This document shows, piece by piece, positions 43,386-52,076 of a stretch of DNA of 64,000 nucleotides. A program made the position numbers and the translations under genes. The notes beneath the pieces were generated by a model. The model did not search any database. It had not been told where the DNA came from and worked only from the letters and a program-made list of their open reading frames with translations. Every line of letters starts with the position of its first letter. Positions within the stretch are counted from its first letter, which is position 1. The DNA lies in the NCBI RefSeq assembly GCF_036289405.1, contig NZ_JAYFFI010000001.1, forward strand, positions 372,001-436,000, given 5' to 3'. This DNA comes from Pseudoramibacter faecis (GTDB taxonomy: Bacteria > Bacillota > Clostridia > Eubacteriales > Eubacteriaceae).

Positions 43386-45632
43386 TTATCGATCGGTGGC
43401 ATGCCGCCGTTTTTCCCGAATCCCAAGCACCGCCATCATCGCCGCCGAAATGCCGAGGCTCGCCGCGAGGGCGGCAACATTGGCAGGATCGCCGGTTCTT
43501 GGCCGTTTTTGGCCTGCCGGGGGCTGGGGCCCGAATTTCGTCTTTGCCGTATTGGTGATAACGTAACCCTTCGCCGCATTCCCGGTGATCACCTTGCTGT
43601 ATCTGGCTGGCACCGTCGTTTCGTCCACGGTGTAAACCACAGTTTTTCCGTTTTGTTTTTTGGCAAGGCCGCTCCAGGTGTGGGTCCAGCCGCCCGCTGC
43701 GGTGAGCTTCACCGGATCGCCGCTGGCTTTGCCGTCGGCATAAAGCTGCACCATAACGCTGGCAGGCCGCTTTCCGCCCCGGTTGTCGCGCCACACCTTC
43801 GTAACCTTCACGCGGGTGCTCGGCACGTTGGTGAGCGTGTAGCCGTTCTCTTGGCTGCCGGTGATCGCTTCCGTGGCATAGCCCTTAACGGCACGCTCCT
43901 TCACCGAATACGCATAGGCATGGCCGTCGGCGTCGTTTTTGGGCAGATGCGCGAAGGTCAGCCGCCAGTTGTCGCCGGCCTTCACCGTTTCATACCCCAC
44001 GTATACCGGCTTGCCGCCGCCTTGGCTGCGCCACAGCTCCACCTGGATGGTGTCCGGACGGCCGTCGCTGTTGCGATCGTCCCATCGCTTGGCGACCGTG
44101 ACCGATGTCTCTTCGCATTGGCCCATATTGACCGTCCCGTTAGAGCCGATGCCGGCGCCGCGGGTCGCGGAGGTGTTCCCGGAGATCGCGACCTTCGCCA
44201 GGTTTTCCGCGCCGGTGTCCACCGTCACGTCGGTATGCAGCGACAGGCTCTCCTGATGGATCGCCATCAGCCGGCCGGTGAGTTTATTGAGCGGCACCTC
44301 CGAGCCGTTTTCGTATTTCCAATTATAGGGTGTGCCGCCGAGCATGGACGGGGCAATGCTGTATTCCGGATCGCCGCTGTGGGCACCGTAGGCATTGCTT
44401 GCCAGAATATAAATTTCCTTAGCGGATTTCGCCTGATTCCCATAAAGGGCCACGCCGTTTTTCACATAAATATGGGTCTCGGAATTAGGGCAGGAGGCAT
44501 AGCCGCCGCCTTCCATCGAAGCTTTGTTTTCCTTGATCACCCCGTTGGTCAGGTTGAGCACGCCGTTGTGGAAACCCTTATTTAGATATTTTTTCGAATA
44601 GCCATTGACATAGATGCCCCCGCCGCCGAAGGCGCTGTTGCCGGTGCCCTTGCCGTTCATCGTGTTGCCTGTGATTTTGCCGCCGGAAATATTGGCCGTC
44701 CCATAGGTTTTGGTGTAGCCCGCCTGCACCAAAATGCCCCCGCCGCTGGAGCCTGCAGTATTGCCAGCCACCGTGCCGCCGGTCATGTTAAGCACATATG
44801 CGGCGTTACCGGCAACACCGGTACCAATGGAAATGCCGCCGCCCAGGTTGTCCGACGTGTTGTTTTGAATGGCGCCGCCACTCAGGTTAAAGGTCGACCC
44901 CTGGTACACGGCCACTCCGCCGCCGGCCGCCATTCCCCGCATGCCCTCAGCAGTGCCGTCCACGGCCTTGTTCCCTTGGATGGTGCCGCCCGACATATTG
45001 AAGACGGCATAGTTCAGAAAGATGCCGCCGCCGTAGTTCGCCGTGTTGTTTTGAATCGTGCCGCCGGTCATGTTGATGGTGCCGCGGTCGCTGTGGATCG
45101 CCCCGCCCATCGCGTGAAAATAGTCGAGATCGGTCAGCGCGTTGTTCTGGAGCACGGCGCCGTCCCGAACGTTTAGCGTTCCCGCCACATCGACGAGCGA
45201 CTTTGTCGTCTTTGTCGCCGCCTGGCTGTTCCCGTCCAGCGTGATGTCCGAAAGGGTAGCCGCGATATTGCTGTTCACCCGCATCAGATAACCGTCAAAT
45301 CCGGGATCCCGTTTGATCGCCGCGTTGGTGCCCTTCAGGGAAAGCTCCCCGGAAATCGACACCGTGCCGGTGATATAAATCGTCTGAATGCTCTGGTCGG
45401 CCGCCGCCAGTTCTTTGGCCCTAGCAAAGGTCTTAACGGCACTTCCTGCCGTGGTCCCGTCGCTGGCATCATCGCCGCCTGCGCCATTCAAATAGACAGC
45501 GCCGCCCGCCGCGTGCACCCTGGCCGGCTCCGGAGCCGCCATCGACAGCGCGAGCACACAAAGGATCCCCATCAGCATTGCGAACAGCGCACGGCCGAGC
45601 CTGCGGACACTTTTGGTATTTTGCATCATCAT
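43386..45632 (-). CDS. Cell-surface adhesin: beta-helix plus two Cna-B domains
   Basis: 748 residues. A signal peptide (residues 1-42, ending VHA) is followed by a right-handed beta-helix with many MTGGTIQNNTA-type coils (to about 500). Two Cna-B domains come next (SVTVAKRWDDRNSDGRPDTI and KVTKVWRDNRGGKRPASVMV starts). The C-terminus has a sorting signal RPRTGD (about 709), a hydrophobic span and a basic tail, so sortase anchoring to peptidoglycan is expected although Leu of LPXTG is replaced by Arg. Own promoter at 45710-45739. Confidence 0.9.
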   Translation of the reverse strand: MMMQNTKSVRRLGRALFAMLMGILCVLALSMAAPEPARVHAAGGAVYLNGAGGDDASDGTTAGSAVKTFARAKELAAADQSIQTIYITGTVSISGELSLKGTNAAIKRDPGFDGYLMRVNSNIAATLSDITLDGNSQAATKTTKSLVDVAGTLNVRDGAVLQNNALTDLDYFHAMGGAIHSDRGTINMTGGTIQNNTANYGGGIFLNYAVFNMSGGTIQGNKAVDGTAEGMRGMAAGGGVAVYQGSTFNLSGGAIQNNTSDNLGGGISIGTGVAGNAAYVLNMTGGTVAGNTAGSSGGGILVQAGYTKTYGTANISGGKITGNTMNGKGTGNSAFGGGGIYVNGYSKKYLNKGFHNGVLNLTNGVIKENKASMEGGGYASCPNSETHIYVKNGVALYGNQAKSAKEIYILASNAYGAHSGDPEYSIAPSMLGGTPYNWKYENGSEVPLNKLTGRLMAIHQESLSLHTDVTVDTGAENLAKVAISGNTSATRGAGIGSNGTVNMGQCEETSVTVAKRWDDRNSDGRPDTIQVELWRSQGGGKPVYVGYETVKAGDNWRLTFAHLPKNDADGHAYAYSVKERAVKGYATEAITGSQENGYTLTNVPSTRVKVTKVWRDNRGGKRPASVMVQLYADGKASGDPVKLTAAGGWTHTWSGLAKKQNGKTVVYTVDETTVPARYSKVITGNAAKGYVITNTAKTKFGPQPPAGQKRPRTGDPANVAALAASLGISAAMMAVLGIREKRRHATDR

Positions 45633-45709
45633 CGTTTCTCCATTCTATTGATATCTTTTCATCCTAAACTTTAAAGCGCGATTGCTTAACAATTTCTTAT
45701 TATGTGATT

Positions 45710-45739
45710 AGTTTACATTATTTTGTCCCCTGTTGTCAA
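45710..45739 (-). promoter_or_regulatory. Promoter of the beta-helix adhesin
   Basis: Minus strand TTGACA, 18 bases, TAAACT, about 75 bases before the start. Confidence 0.6.
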
Positions 45740-45890
45740 ATCCCGTTTGCATTCTTTCGGCGTTTTCTATCAATTTTTTTAGTATTTTGTTGGCCTAACA
45801 ACGGTTTTTTTCGCCCATCGGTGTAAAAATAAAACGCAGAGAAGGAAAAATGCTGAAAGATCCTGGGGAGCCGTGGCAGGAGGTCACACA

Positions 45891-46655
45891 ATGGCAGAAG
45901 CAGGACATGTATTTTTGGCAAGAATGGGGAAAACCACCCTGCGCCCCGGCGGCATCGACGCCACGGCCTGGCTGATCGCGCAGGCCGGACTCAAGCCGGA
46001 CACGCGCATCCTCGAGGTGGCGTGCAACATGGGGCGCACGATGATTCAGCTTTCCGAGCGCTTCGGCTGCGCCATCACCGGCGTCGACCGCGACCCCGAG
46101 GCCCTGGCCCACGCCCGGGCCAACATCGCAAAGCACCATCTTGAAGACAAACTCACCCTGGTGGAGGGCGACGCCACCGCGCTGCCCTTTGCCGACGCGA
46201 GCTTCGACATCGTCGTCAACGAGGCGATGCTCACCATGCTTGTCGGCGGGAAAAAGGAAGCGGCGCTCGCAGAATATTTTCGGGTGCTGCGCCCCGGCGG
46301 GCTGCTCCTCACCCACGACGTCGTGCTCTTCACCGATAACCCCGCCGAACAAAAGGATTTGTGCGCCGGGCTGTCCCGGGCAATCAACGTGCACGTCGAG
46401 CCCTTTAATCAGACGGGCTGGTATGATCTGCTCACCCAAAGCGGCTTTGACGTCCGGCAGAAGGTCGGCCCGATGACGCTGATGCGCCCGTCAGGCATGA
46501 TCCACGACGAGGGGCTGGGCCGGACCTTCAAGATCATCCGCAACGCCCGCAAAAAAGAAAACCGGCCGATGTTCCGGAAAATGTTCACGTATTTCAATGC
46601 GCACAAGGCGCAGCTGGGCTATATCGCCAATGTGAGCCGAAAGCCCGGCGCCTGA
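45891..46655 (+). CDS. Class I SAM-dependent methyltransferase
   Basis: 254 residues from the ATG at 45891, after AGGAGGTCACACA. SAM motif I ILEVACNMGRTMIQL, motif II GVDRDPEALA, motif IV FDIVVNEAMLTML and post-motif LRPGGLLLTHDVVLF. A C-terminal segment MFRKMFTYFNAHKAQLGYIA is typical of a clostridial methyltransferase group of unknown substrate. First gene of a three-gene operon with a bicupin (30 bases) and a flavorubredoxin (37 bases). Confidence 0.88.
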   Translation: MAEAGHVFLARMGKTTLRPGGIDATAWLIAQAGLKPDTRILEVACNMGRTMIQLSERFGCAITGVDRDPEALAHARANIAKHHLEDKLTLVEGDATALPFADASFDIVVNEAMLTMLVGGKKEAALAEYFRVLRPGGLLLTHDVVLFTDNPAEQKDLCAGLSRAINVHVEPFNQTGWYDLLTQSGFDVRQKVGPMTLMRPSGMIHDEGLGRTFKIIRNARKKENRPMFRKMFTYFNAHKAQLGYIANVSRKPGA

Positions 46656-46684
46656 TGCGCCCATTTTTTCAAAAGGAGGCCGCC

Positions 46685-47326
46685 ATGAAGGCAGGCAAGG
46701 TTTTTTCAATCGCCCGCGACAATCCCGCGGTGCCGGGATGCACCGTCTCCGGGGAAATGCTCCCCGGGGTCCTCTGTTTTTCTCTGGCGGCGGGCACCGA
46801 TATCAGCGCCGAGCGCTACCCGAATGATACGCTGCAGCTGCAGCTTGCGGGCTACTCTCGGCTCACCGCGCCGGACGGAGAGATTACCCTCGCTCCCGGC
46901 ACCTTCGCCGTCAAACCCGCGCACACTGATATCGGCGTCGCGGCCGAAGGGCATCAGGACAGTATTTATTTAGAAATGGATTTACCAAAGGAGAACACCA
47001 TGCATCAATCGATTCAAGCGGGCGAAATTTTCGCCCTGGCCGATCTCGTCCCCTATCAGGACGGCAAAATTGTCAATATGGATGTGGTGAACAGCGATCA
47101 CCTGAAATTCGTCGTCATGGCCTTTGACGACGGCTGCGCCCTCGCCGAGCACGCGGCGCCGGGGGATGCCCTGGTCTTCGCCCTCGAGGGCCACGCCGAA
47201 ATCGGCTACGACGGCGAAAGTCACGCCATCGCCGCCGGCGAAAACTTCCGCTTCGCCAAGGGCGGCCTGCACAGCGTGCGCGCGACGGGCCGCTTCAAAA
47301 TGGCCCTGCTTTTGATGCGGGATTAA
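46685..47326 (+). CDS. Bicupin protein
   Basis: 213 residues, AAAAGGAGGCCGCC before the ATG at 46685. Two cupin barrels in tandem. The second is clearer: FVVMAFDDGCALAEHAAPGD, ALVFALEGHAEIGYDGESHA and GENFRFAKGGLHSVRATGRF, with His/Glu positions that can bind a metal. The first is shorter and lacks the metal His pattern. Clostridial cupins of this kind often accompany redox-stress genes. No function can be named. Confidence 0.85.
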   Translation: MKAGKVFSIARDNPAVPGCTVSGEMLPGVLCFSLAAGTDISAERYPNDTLQLQLAGYSRLTAPDGEITLAPGTFAVKPAHTDIGVAAEGHQDSIYLEMDLPKENTMHQSIQAGEIFALADLVPYQDGKIVNMDVVNSDHLKFVVMAFDDGCALAEHAAPGDALVFALEGHAEIGYDGESHAIAAGENFRFAKGGLHSVRATGRFKMALLLMRD

Positions 47327-47362
47327 CCGCACCGATTCATCAAACAGAAGGAGGCAAACACC

Positions 47363-48751
47363 ATGGGCAAAAAAATCACGGACAAGGTGACCTGGGTCGG
47401 CAAGGTCGACTGGGAGCTTAAGCGCTTCCACGGCGACGAGTTTTCCACCGACCGCGGCTCGAGTTACAACGCCTATCTGATTCAGGACGAGAAGACCGCC
47501 CTCATCGACACGGTGTGGGGACCCTACGACCGGGAATTCGTCAAAAGGCTTGCGGAAACCGTCGACCTGAACCGCATCGACTACATCGTGATGAACCACA
47601 ACGAAAGCGATCACAGCGGCGCCCTGCCGGAGCTGATGCGCCGGATCCCCGACACGCCGATCGTCTGCACCCAAAAGGGCGAGGCGATTTTGCGCGGGCA
47701 CTACCACGCGGACTGGCAATTTATGACCGTGAAGACCGGCGACACGCTGAATCTCGGCGAGACGACGCTGACCTTTGTCGAGGCGTCGATGCTCCACTGG
47801 CCGGACACCATGTTCAGCTATCTGTCCGGCGAGAACATCCTCTTCTCCAACGACGGCTTCGGCCAGCACTTCGCCACCGAATCCCTCTATGACGACACGG
47901 TGGATCCCTCGGCGCTGCGCTACGAGGCCGAAAAGTATTACGCCAATATCTTAAACCTCTACAGCCCGATGGTCACCCGCAAGATCAACGAGATCCTCGG
48001 GATGCACCTGCCGCTTCGCATGATCTGCCCGAGCCACGGCATCATCTGGAAAAACGACCCCGGCTGGATCGTGAACCAATACCTGAAGTGGGCCGATGCC
48101 TATCAGGAAAATCAGATCACCCTGGTGTACGACACCATGTGGCAGTCCACCCGCAAAATGGCCGAGGCCATCGCCGAGGGCATCCGTCTGGCGGATCCAG
48201 CCGTCACCGTGAAGCTCGCGAACGCGGCCAAAGACGACAAGAACGACATCCTCACGGAAATCTTCCAGTCGAAGGCCATCCTCGTCGGCTCGCCCACCAT
48301 CAACTACGGCCTGACCCACGCCATCGGCGGCATCCTCGAGATGGCCCGCGGTCTGAAGTTTAAAAACAAAAAAGCCGCCGCCTTCGGCAGCTACGGCTGG
48401 AGCGGCGACGCCCCGGCCCAGATCACCGAGCAGCTTAATGCCGCGGGTTTTGAGATCGTCGACGACGGCATCAAAACCCTTTGGGTGCCCGATGATGCCG
48501 CCACGGAGGCCTGCCGGGCCTACGGCGAGGCCTTTGCCCGGGCCGTGGCGGGTGAAACCGCACCCGAGGGCGACACCCCCGCCGCGGACTTCGGCCCGAG
48601 CTATGTGTGCAGCGTCTGCGGTTATGTGTATGACCCGGCGAAGGGAGATCCGGAGGGCGGCATCCCCGCCGGCACCCCCTTTGCCGAGCTGCCGGACGAT
48701 TGGTGCTGCCCGGTGTGCGGCGTGCCCAAATCCAAATTTAATCCGGCCTAA
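47363..48751 (+). CDS. Flavodiiron protein fused to rubredoxin (flavorubredoxin)
   Basis: 462 residues, AAGGAGG before the ATG. Metallo-beta-lactamase diiron site NHNESDHSGALP (HxExDH) and later FSNDGFGQH and CPSHG ligand positions, then a flavodoxin domain (VYDTMWQSTRKMAEAIAEG, about 255-400), and a C-terminal rubredoxin YVCSVCGYVYDP to DDWCCPVCGVPKS. It reduces O2 to water or NO to N2O. The built-in rubredoxin lets it take electrons from NAD(P)H-rubredoxin reductase. An oxidative or nitrosative-stress role is likely. Confidence 0.95.
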   Translation: MGKKITDKVTWVGKVDWELKRFHGDEFSTDRGSSYNAYLIQDEKTALIDTVWGPYDREFVKRLAETVDLNRIDYIVMNHNESDHSGALPELMRRIPDTPIVCTQKGEAILRGHYHADWQFMTVKTGDTLNLGETTLTFVEASMLHWPDTMFSYLSGENILFSNDGFGQHFATESLYDDTVDPSALRYEAEKYYANILNLYSPMVTRKINEILGMHLPLRMICPSHGIIWKNDPGWIVNQYLKWADAYQENQITLVYDTMWQSTRKMAEAIAEGIRLADPAVTVKLANAAKDDKNDILTEIFQSKAILVGSPTINYGLTHAIGGILEMARGLKFKNKKAAAFGSYGWSGDAPAQITEQLNAAGFEIVDDGIKTLWVPDDAATEACRAYGEAFARAVAGETAPEGDTPAADFGPSYVCSVCGYVYDPAKGDPEGGIPAGTPFAELPDDWCCPVCGVPKSKFNPA

Positions 48752-48761
48752 AGGCCAAGGC

Positions 48762-48790
48762 AAAAAGACAACCCGCGGGTTGTCTTTTTG
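48762..48790 (+). terminator. Terminator of the flavorubredoxin operon
   Basis: AAAAAGACAACCC-GC-GGGTTGTCTTTTT. Confidence 0.9.
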
Positions 48791-48847
48791 ATTGCCGGCG
48801 GCCGGCTGCGTCTCACCGGGATCCCGTGTCGCCGGCCCATTTCCCAT

Positions 48848-48892
48848 CAAAAAAAGGCTGGTGAAATAATTCCCTCGTTATTTCACCAGCCC
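48848..48892 (-). terminator. Terminator of the repeat-protein gene
   Basis: GGCTGGTGAAATAA-TTCCCTCG-TTATTTCACCAGCC; the T run is on the minus strand. Confidence 0.85.
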
Positions 48893-48938
48893 TTCGGATG
48901 AAGCTGCAGCGCATTTAAAAATGAAAGCCGCCCCATGG

Positions 48939-50318
48939 CTATAGGTTCCCCAGAAAATAACCAAAGATAAAGATGATAACTCCGGCGACTATTTTTCTGG
49001 CCATTTTCCCCACGTAGAAATAAAACCTCGGGTTATCGACGAAAGCAAACGGATCGAACGCTTCGAATATTTCCGTTCCGCCTTTATCGTCATCATTCTC
49101 AACTTCATCTTTTTCAAACTCTTCATAAAGCTCGTTCAATTTATCTAATTGCAACGTCGACAGCGTTTCACCTCCAAACGGATCGCTGTAATGCTCCTTT
49201 GCCTTGTGCGGCGCTGACGCTGGCTCGTCAGCCGGGGCGGCCGGCTGTTCAGGCGCGCGGGCCGGCGATCTTCTGGGCTGCTTACCCGCTCCTGCGAAGA
49301 GATCTGTATCGGTGTGTTCGGCCGCGCGGGCCGGCGGTCTTCTGGACTGCTTATCCGCTCTTGCGAACAGATCTGCATCAGCCTGCTCGGGCGCGCGGGC
49401 CGGCGGTCTTCTGGGCTGCTTATCCGCTCCTGCGAAGAGATCTGTATCGGCCTGCTCGGGCGCGCGGGCCGGCGGTCTTCTGGGCTGCTTATCCGCTCTT
49501 GTGAAAAGATCTGCATCGGTGTGTTCGGCCGCGCGGGCCGGCGACCTTCTGGGCTGCTTATCCGCTCTTGCGAAGAGATTTGCATCGGTGTGTTCAGCCG
49601 CGCGGGCCGGCGATCTTCTGGGCTGCTTATCCGCTCCTGCGAAAAGATTTGCATCGGCCTGTTCGGCCGCGCGGGCCGGCGGTCTTCTGGGCTGCTTATC
49701 CGCTCTTGCGAACAGATTTGCATCGGTGTGTTCGGCCGCGCGGGCCGGCGGTCTTTTGGGCTGCTTATCCGCTCTTGCGAAAAGATCCGCATCGGTGTGT
49801 TCAGCCGCGCGGGCCGGCGATCTTCTGGGCTGCTTATCCGCTCTTGCGAAAAGATCCGCATCGGTGTGTTCGGCCGCGCGGGCCGGCGACCTTTTGGGCA
49901 GCCCTCGCCCTCGGGACGGCTGCGGCGATGTGGACCGCCTTGACGCCGGCGCGACCGATTTTCTTCGGCTATTTTCTGCACTTCTTTCAAAAATGTTCGA
50001 AGGTTGCTCGTGCTTCGGCGCTGACGTTTTCTGATCCTGCACTTTTTTTAATTTTGTCTGATTTTCCTGGTAACTGCGGTTCCCCTTCGTTTTAAACTTC
50101 TCGGCAAACTCCGCATCATCCGCATCAAACATAAACGCGACCCGGCCATTCGGCTCTTCGCTGAACGCCATTCGCACATGATCGCCGCCTATGCTCTCCG
50201 CAAAGATATCATTGTGTTCATTGATCTTAATATCAACATAGCCCATGGCCTGCAATGCTGTCTGAGCCGAATAGACCCAAAGCGCATAATCACCCTTCGC
50301 GCGTAGCCTCTTAATCAT
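48939..50318 (-). CDS. Tail-anchored protein with 23-residue tandem repeats
   Basis: 459 residues. Residues 1-95 form a compact alpha/beta domain (GDYALWVYSAQTALQAMGYV, HVRMAFSEEPNGRVAFMFDA). A basic linker leads to nine full 23-residue repeats plus a partial one (143-349), unit R-S/P-PARAxExxDxxLFAxADKQP. An acidic segment and one C-terminal span IVAGVIIFIFGYFLGNL end it, so it is likely tail-anchored with the repeats in the cytosol. I do not recognise the N-domain. The DNA repeats are nearly identical, so copy number may vary. The gene starts a minus-strand unit with no close upstream neighbour. Confidence 0.8.
   Translation of the reverse strand: MIKRLRAKGDYALWVYSAQTALQAMGYVDIKINEHNDIFAESIGGDHVRMAFSEEPNGRVAFMFDADDAEFAEKFKTKGNRSYQENQTKLKKVQDQKTSAPKHEQPSNIFERSAENSRRKSVAPASRRSTSPQPSRGRGLPKRSPARAAEHTDADLFARADKQPRRSPARAAEHTDADLFARADKQPKRPPARAAEHTDANLFARADKQPRRPPARAAEQADANLFAGADKQPRRSPARAAEHTDANLFARADKQPRRSPARAAEHTDADLFTRADKQPRRPPARAPEQADTDLFAGADKQPRRPPARAPEQADADLFARADKQSRRPPARAAEHTDTDLFAGAGKQPRRSPARAPEQPAAPADEPASAPHKAKEHYSDPFGGETLSTLQLDKLNELYEEFEKDEVENDDDKGGTEIFEAFDPFAFVDNPRFYFYVGKMARKIVAGVIIFIFGYFLGNL
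49272..49892 (-). repeat. 69-bp in-frame tandem repeats (nine copies plus partial)
   Basis: Nine 69-base units with few differences (RSPARA/RPPARA, AEHTD/PEQAD, FARAD/FAGAD variants). The unit length is a multiple of three, so changes in copy number keep the frame. Confidence 0.95.
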
Positions 50319-50785
50319 TTTACGCTCCTTATGTCAACGCCTCCATGCCAAAATCGTTTCTTTTCCCCTGCTTCTAATAATAAGTATGTCTGTCTTTTTT
50401 CATTCGGGTTCATCCATCATTCACATCCGCCGCTCAGACACGCTGATCCGTCTGGCGCTGTTTTGTTCGTCCTGTGTCTTAAAATTGCATTCCTGTTTTA
50501 TCATCGCTATCCGGCCTTCAGCCTGATTCTGAATTTATCTTATTAAAAACTTCCCGGACAGATTGATTTCGTCCTGTCCAGGAAGCTGCGCTTTTGTGCC
50601 TGTGGCCGATCGGCGATCCTTCTTTGGCGATGCGTTCGATAAACGGCATCCTGATTCGGATGTCTGCGGTCCGGGTGCATTATCTTTGCCCGGCCGCCCG
50701 ATGACATGGCTTTTCGCCTGGAGCACAGCGGAGACGATCGACGATGCAAGTCTTAAAATTGCAGTCGCGCGATGCCGCCGCCGTC
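50319..50785. other. Intergenic region
   Basis: About 465 bases. It holds the hairpin terminator at 50543-50587 and otherwise no gene that I can support; short frames have no ribosome site. Confidence 0.6.
50543..50587 (-). terminator. Terminator after the lipoprotein gene
   Basis: Minus strand CTTCCTGGACAG-N12-CTGTCCGGGAAG and then TTTTTAAT; about 200 bases beyond the lipoprotein stop. Confidence 0.7.
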
Positions 50786-51916
50786 TTATTTCTTGAGGCT
50801 GTCGTAATCCACAATGCCGTTAAATGCCGTATTCAGCACCTGCTGCTGCTCGGCGCTCATATTGCCGTTCGACACATTATAAATCATCAGCATATTATAT
50901 TTGCTGAAAAAGAAATAACCGTTGATCTTGGCATTGCCCCGCGACATAATGAATTGATACGCCTTCCCCGAAGACACCGGGCTTTTAGTTGTCGTCAGCT
51001 GAACCGTCATCCCTCTGAAACGGTTTTGCAGTGCGTTCCTAAAATAATTTTCAAAATCCGCATTGGAATAGTTTTGCGTCTGCGAATTAATATAACTTTT
51101 TGCGATCAATAAATGCTGAGAAGCCGTCGTCACACCATTGGGGCCGTAAAAGCTCACCGCGCCGGACGATCGGCTGCTGTCAAGACGCCAGCCCGTCGGA
51201 ATCGGGACCGTAAAGCTTCCCGCCAGAATGCGCTTGGTGGTCGGCGGATTTTCGGTATAACGCTTCGCCTGCTTTTTAGCTTTTTTCGCATCCCAATAGA
51301 TTTTTGCATTGTAGTAACCGGATAATTCCTCCACCGTTTTTGCAGTCCGATCATTTGAATTGTAGGACGTGACATTGACGGAGCCGATGACATAATTGGT
51401 CGTATCGCTTTTCTTGTTGACCAATTTGGTCACGAATTCCGTCCGGCATTGGCTGTAATAGGTATTGTCATATCTTGACAATACCTGAAAACCCTTGCGA
51501 TAAACGGTATTGCCGTCTTGCGATTTGTTTACCTTTTTGCTGACGGTATCGACGGCCGCGTTTAAGTTGGGGGTTGACAGCGAACCGTATTTTTTCAAAT
51601 ACGCTTTGGAACCGCCCGCATTATTGACCAGGGAGGCGTCAACACTGCGAAGATTGAGCGTAACGCCGTTGCTCGATGCCATCAAATAAGTGTCAGAAGC
51701 ATATTTGCTGCCCCCCTTGGGAACAAAGGCCTGAATTTTGTTGCCATTTTTAAGCGCGACGGACGATTCTTCCAATCGTTCAAATTTGTCGTAGCCCTTG
51801 GCCTCCGTGCCAAAGATCGGCGGCTTCATGCCGCAGCCCGCCAACAGGGCGATCCCCATGCACAAGGTCAACGCTATCAGTACCGCATACTTTTCAACTT
51901 TTTTTATACTCATCAT
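50786..51916 (-). CDS. Secreted lipoprotein of unknown function
   Basis: 376 residues from a start at 51916 (a second Met follows at once). A signal sequence with lipobox LLAGC (Cys near 28). The mature part is Ser/Asn/Lys-rich with MKPPIFGTEAKGYDKFERLE and a C-terminal domain VPIPTGWRLDSSRSSGAVSF, ILAGSFTVP and AYQFIMSRGNAKINGYFFF. I do not recognise it. It follows the Cna-B adhesin at 52077 on the same strand by about 160 bases and may be co-transcribed, suggesting a surface-adhesion role. Confidence 0.75.
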   Translation of the reverse strand: MMSIKKVEKYAVLIALTLCMGIALLAGCGMKPPIFGTEAKGYDKFERLEESSVALKNGNKIQAFVPKGGSKYASDTYLMASSNGVTLNLRSVDASLVNNAGGSKAYLKKYGSLSTPNLNAAVDTVSKKVNKSQDGNTVYRKGFQVLSRYDNTYYSQCRTEFVTKLVNKKSDTTNYVIGSVNVTSYNSNDRTAKTVEELSGYYNAKIYWDAKKAKKQAKRYTENPPTTKRILAGSFTVPIPTGWRLDSSRSSGAVSFYGPNGVTTASQHLLIAKSYINSQTQNYSNADFENYFRNALQNRFRGMTVQLTTTKSPVSSGKAYQFIMSRGNAKINGYFFFSKYNMLMIYNVSNGNMSAEQQQVLNTAFNGIVDYDSLKK

Positions 51917-51936
51917 TTTCCCTTTCTTTTAGACTG

Positions 51937-52008
51937 ATTGCTCGCCCGGGAACCTCCTCCCCGGAAAACCACCGGGGAAGGAGGCTGCTTTCGCATAAAG
52001 CGAGCAAT
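51937..52008. other. Nested inverted repeats in the adhesin-lipoprotein intergenic region
   Basis: Outer arms ATTGCTCGC (51937-51945) and GCGAGCAAT (52000-52008) enclose inner arms CCTCCTCCCCGG (51953-51964) and CCGGGGAAGGAGG (51972-51984). There is no T run, so it is more likely an mRNA structure or operator than a terminator. Confidence 0.7.
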
Positions 52009-52076
52009 TATAAAGAGGATTTATTTAGAAATACAGCACGGCCACCCATGACCTCGCCGTGATTTCTCTGAAAAGT

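Noticed and set aside
43401..44585. 394-codon plus-strand frame
   Set aside because: Antisense to the beta-helix adhesin; no recognisable sequence.
45786..45800. TTGTT-GGCCT-AACAA palindrome as a Rex site
   Set aside because: Spacing is 15 rather than 18 bases; too weak to annotate as a feature.
49272..49892. CRISPR-like array
   Set aside because: The 69-bp units are contiguous and in frame, with no spacers; this is a coding tandem repeat.
49204..50034. Three plus-strand frames with repeats such as RAGRRSSGLLIRSC
   Set aside because: They are the complement of the 69-bp repeats of the tail-anchored protein and lack starts with ribosome sites.
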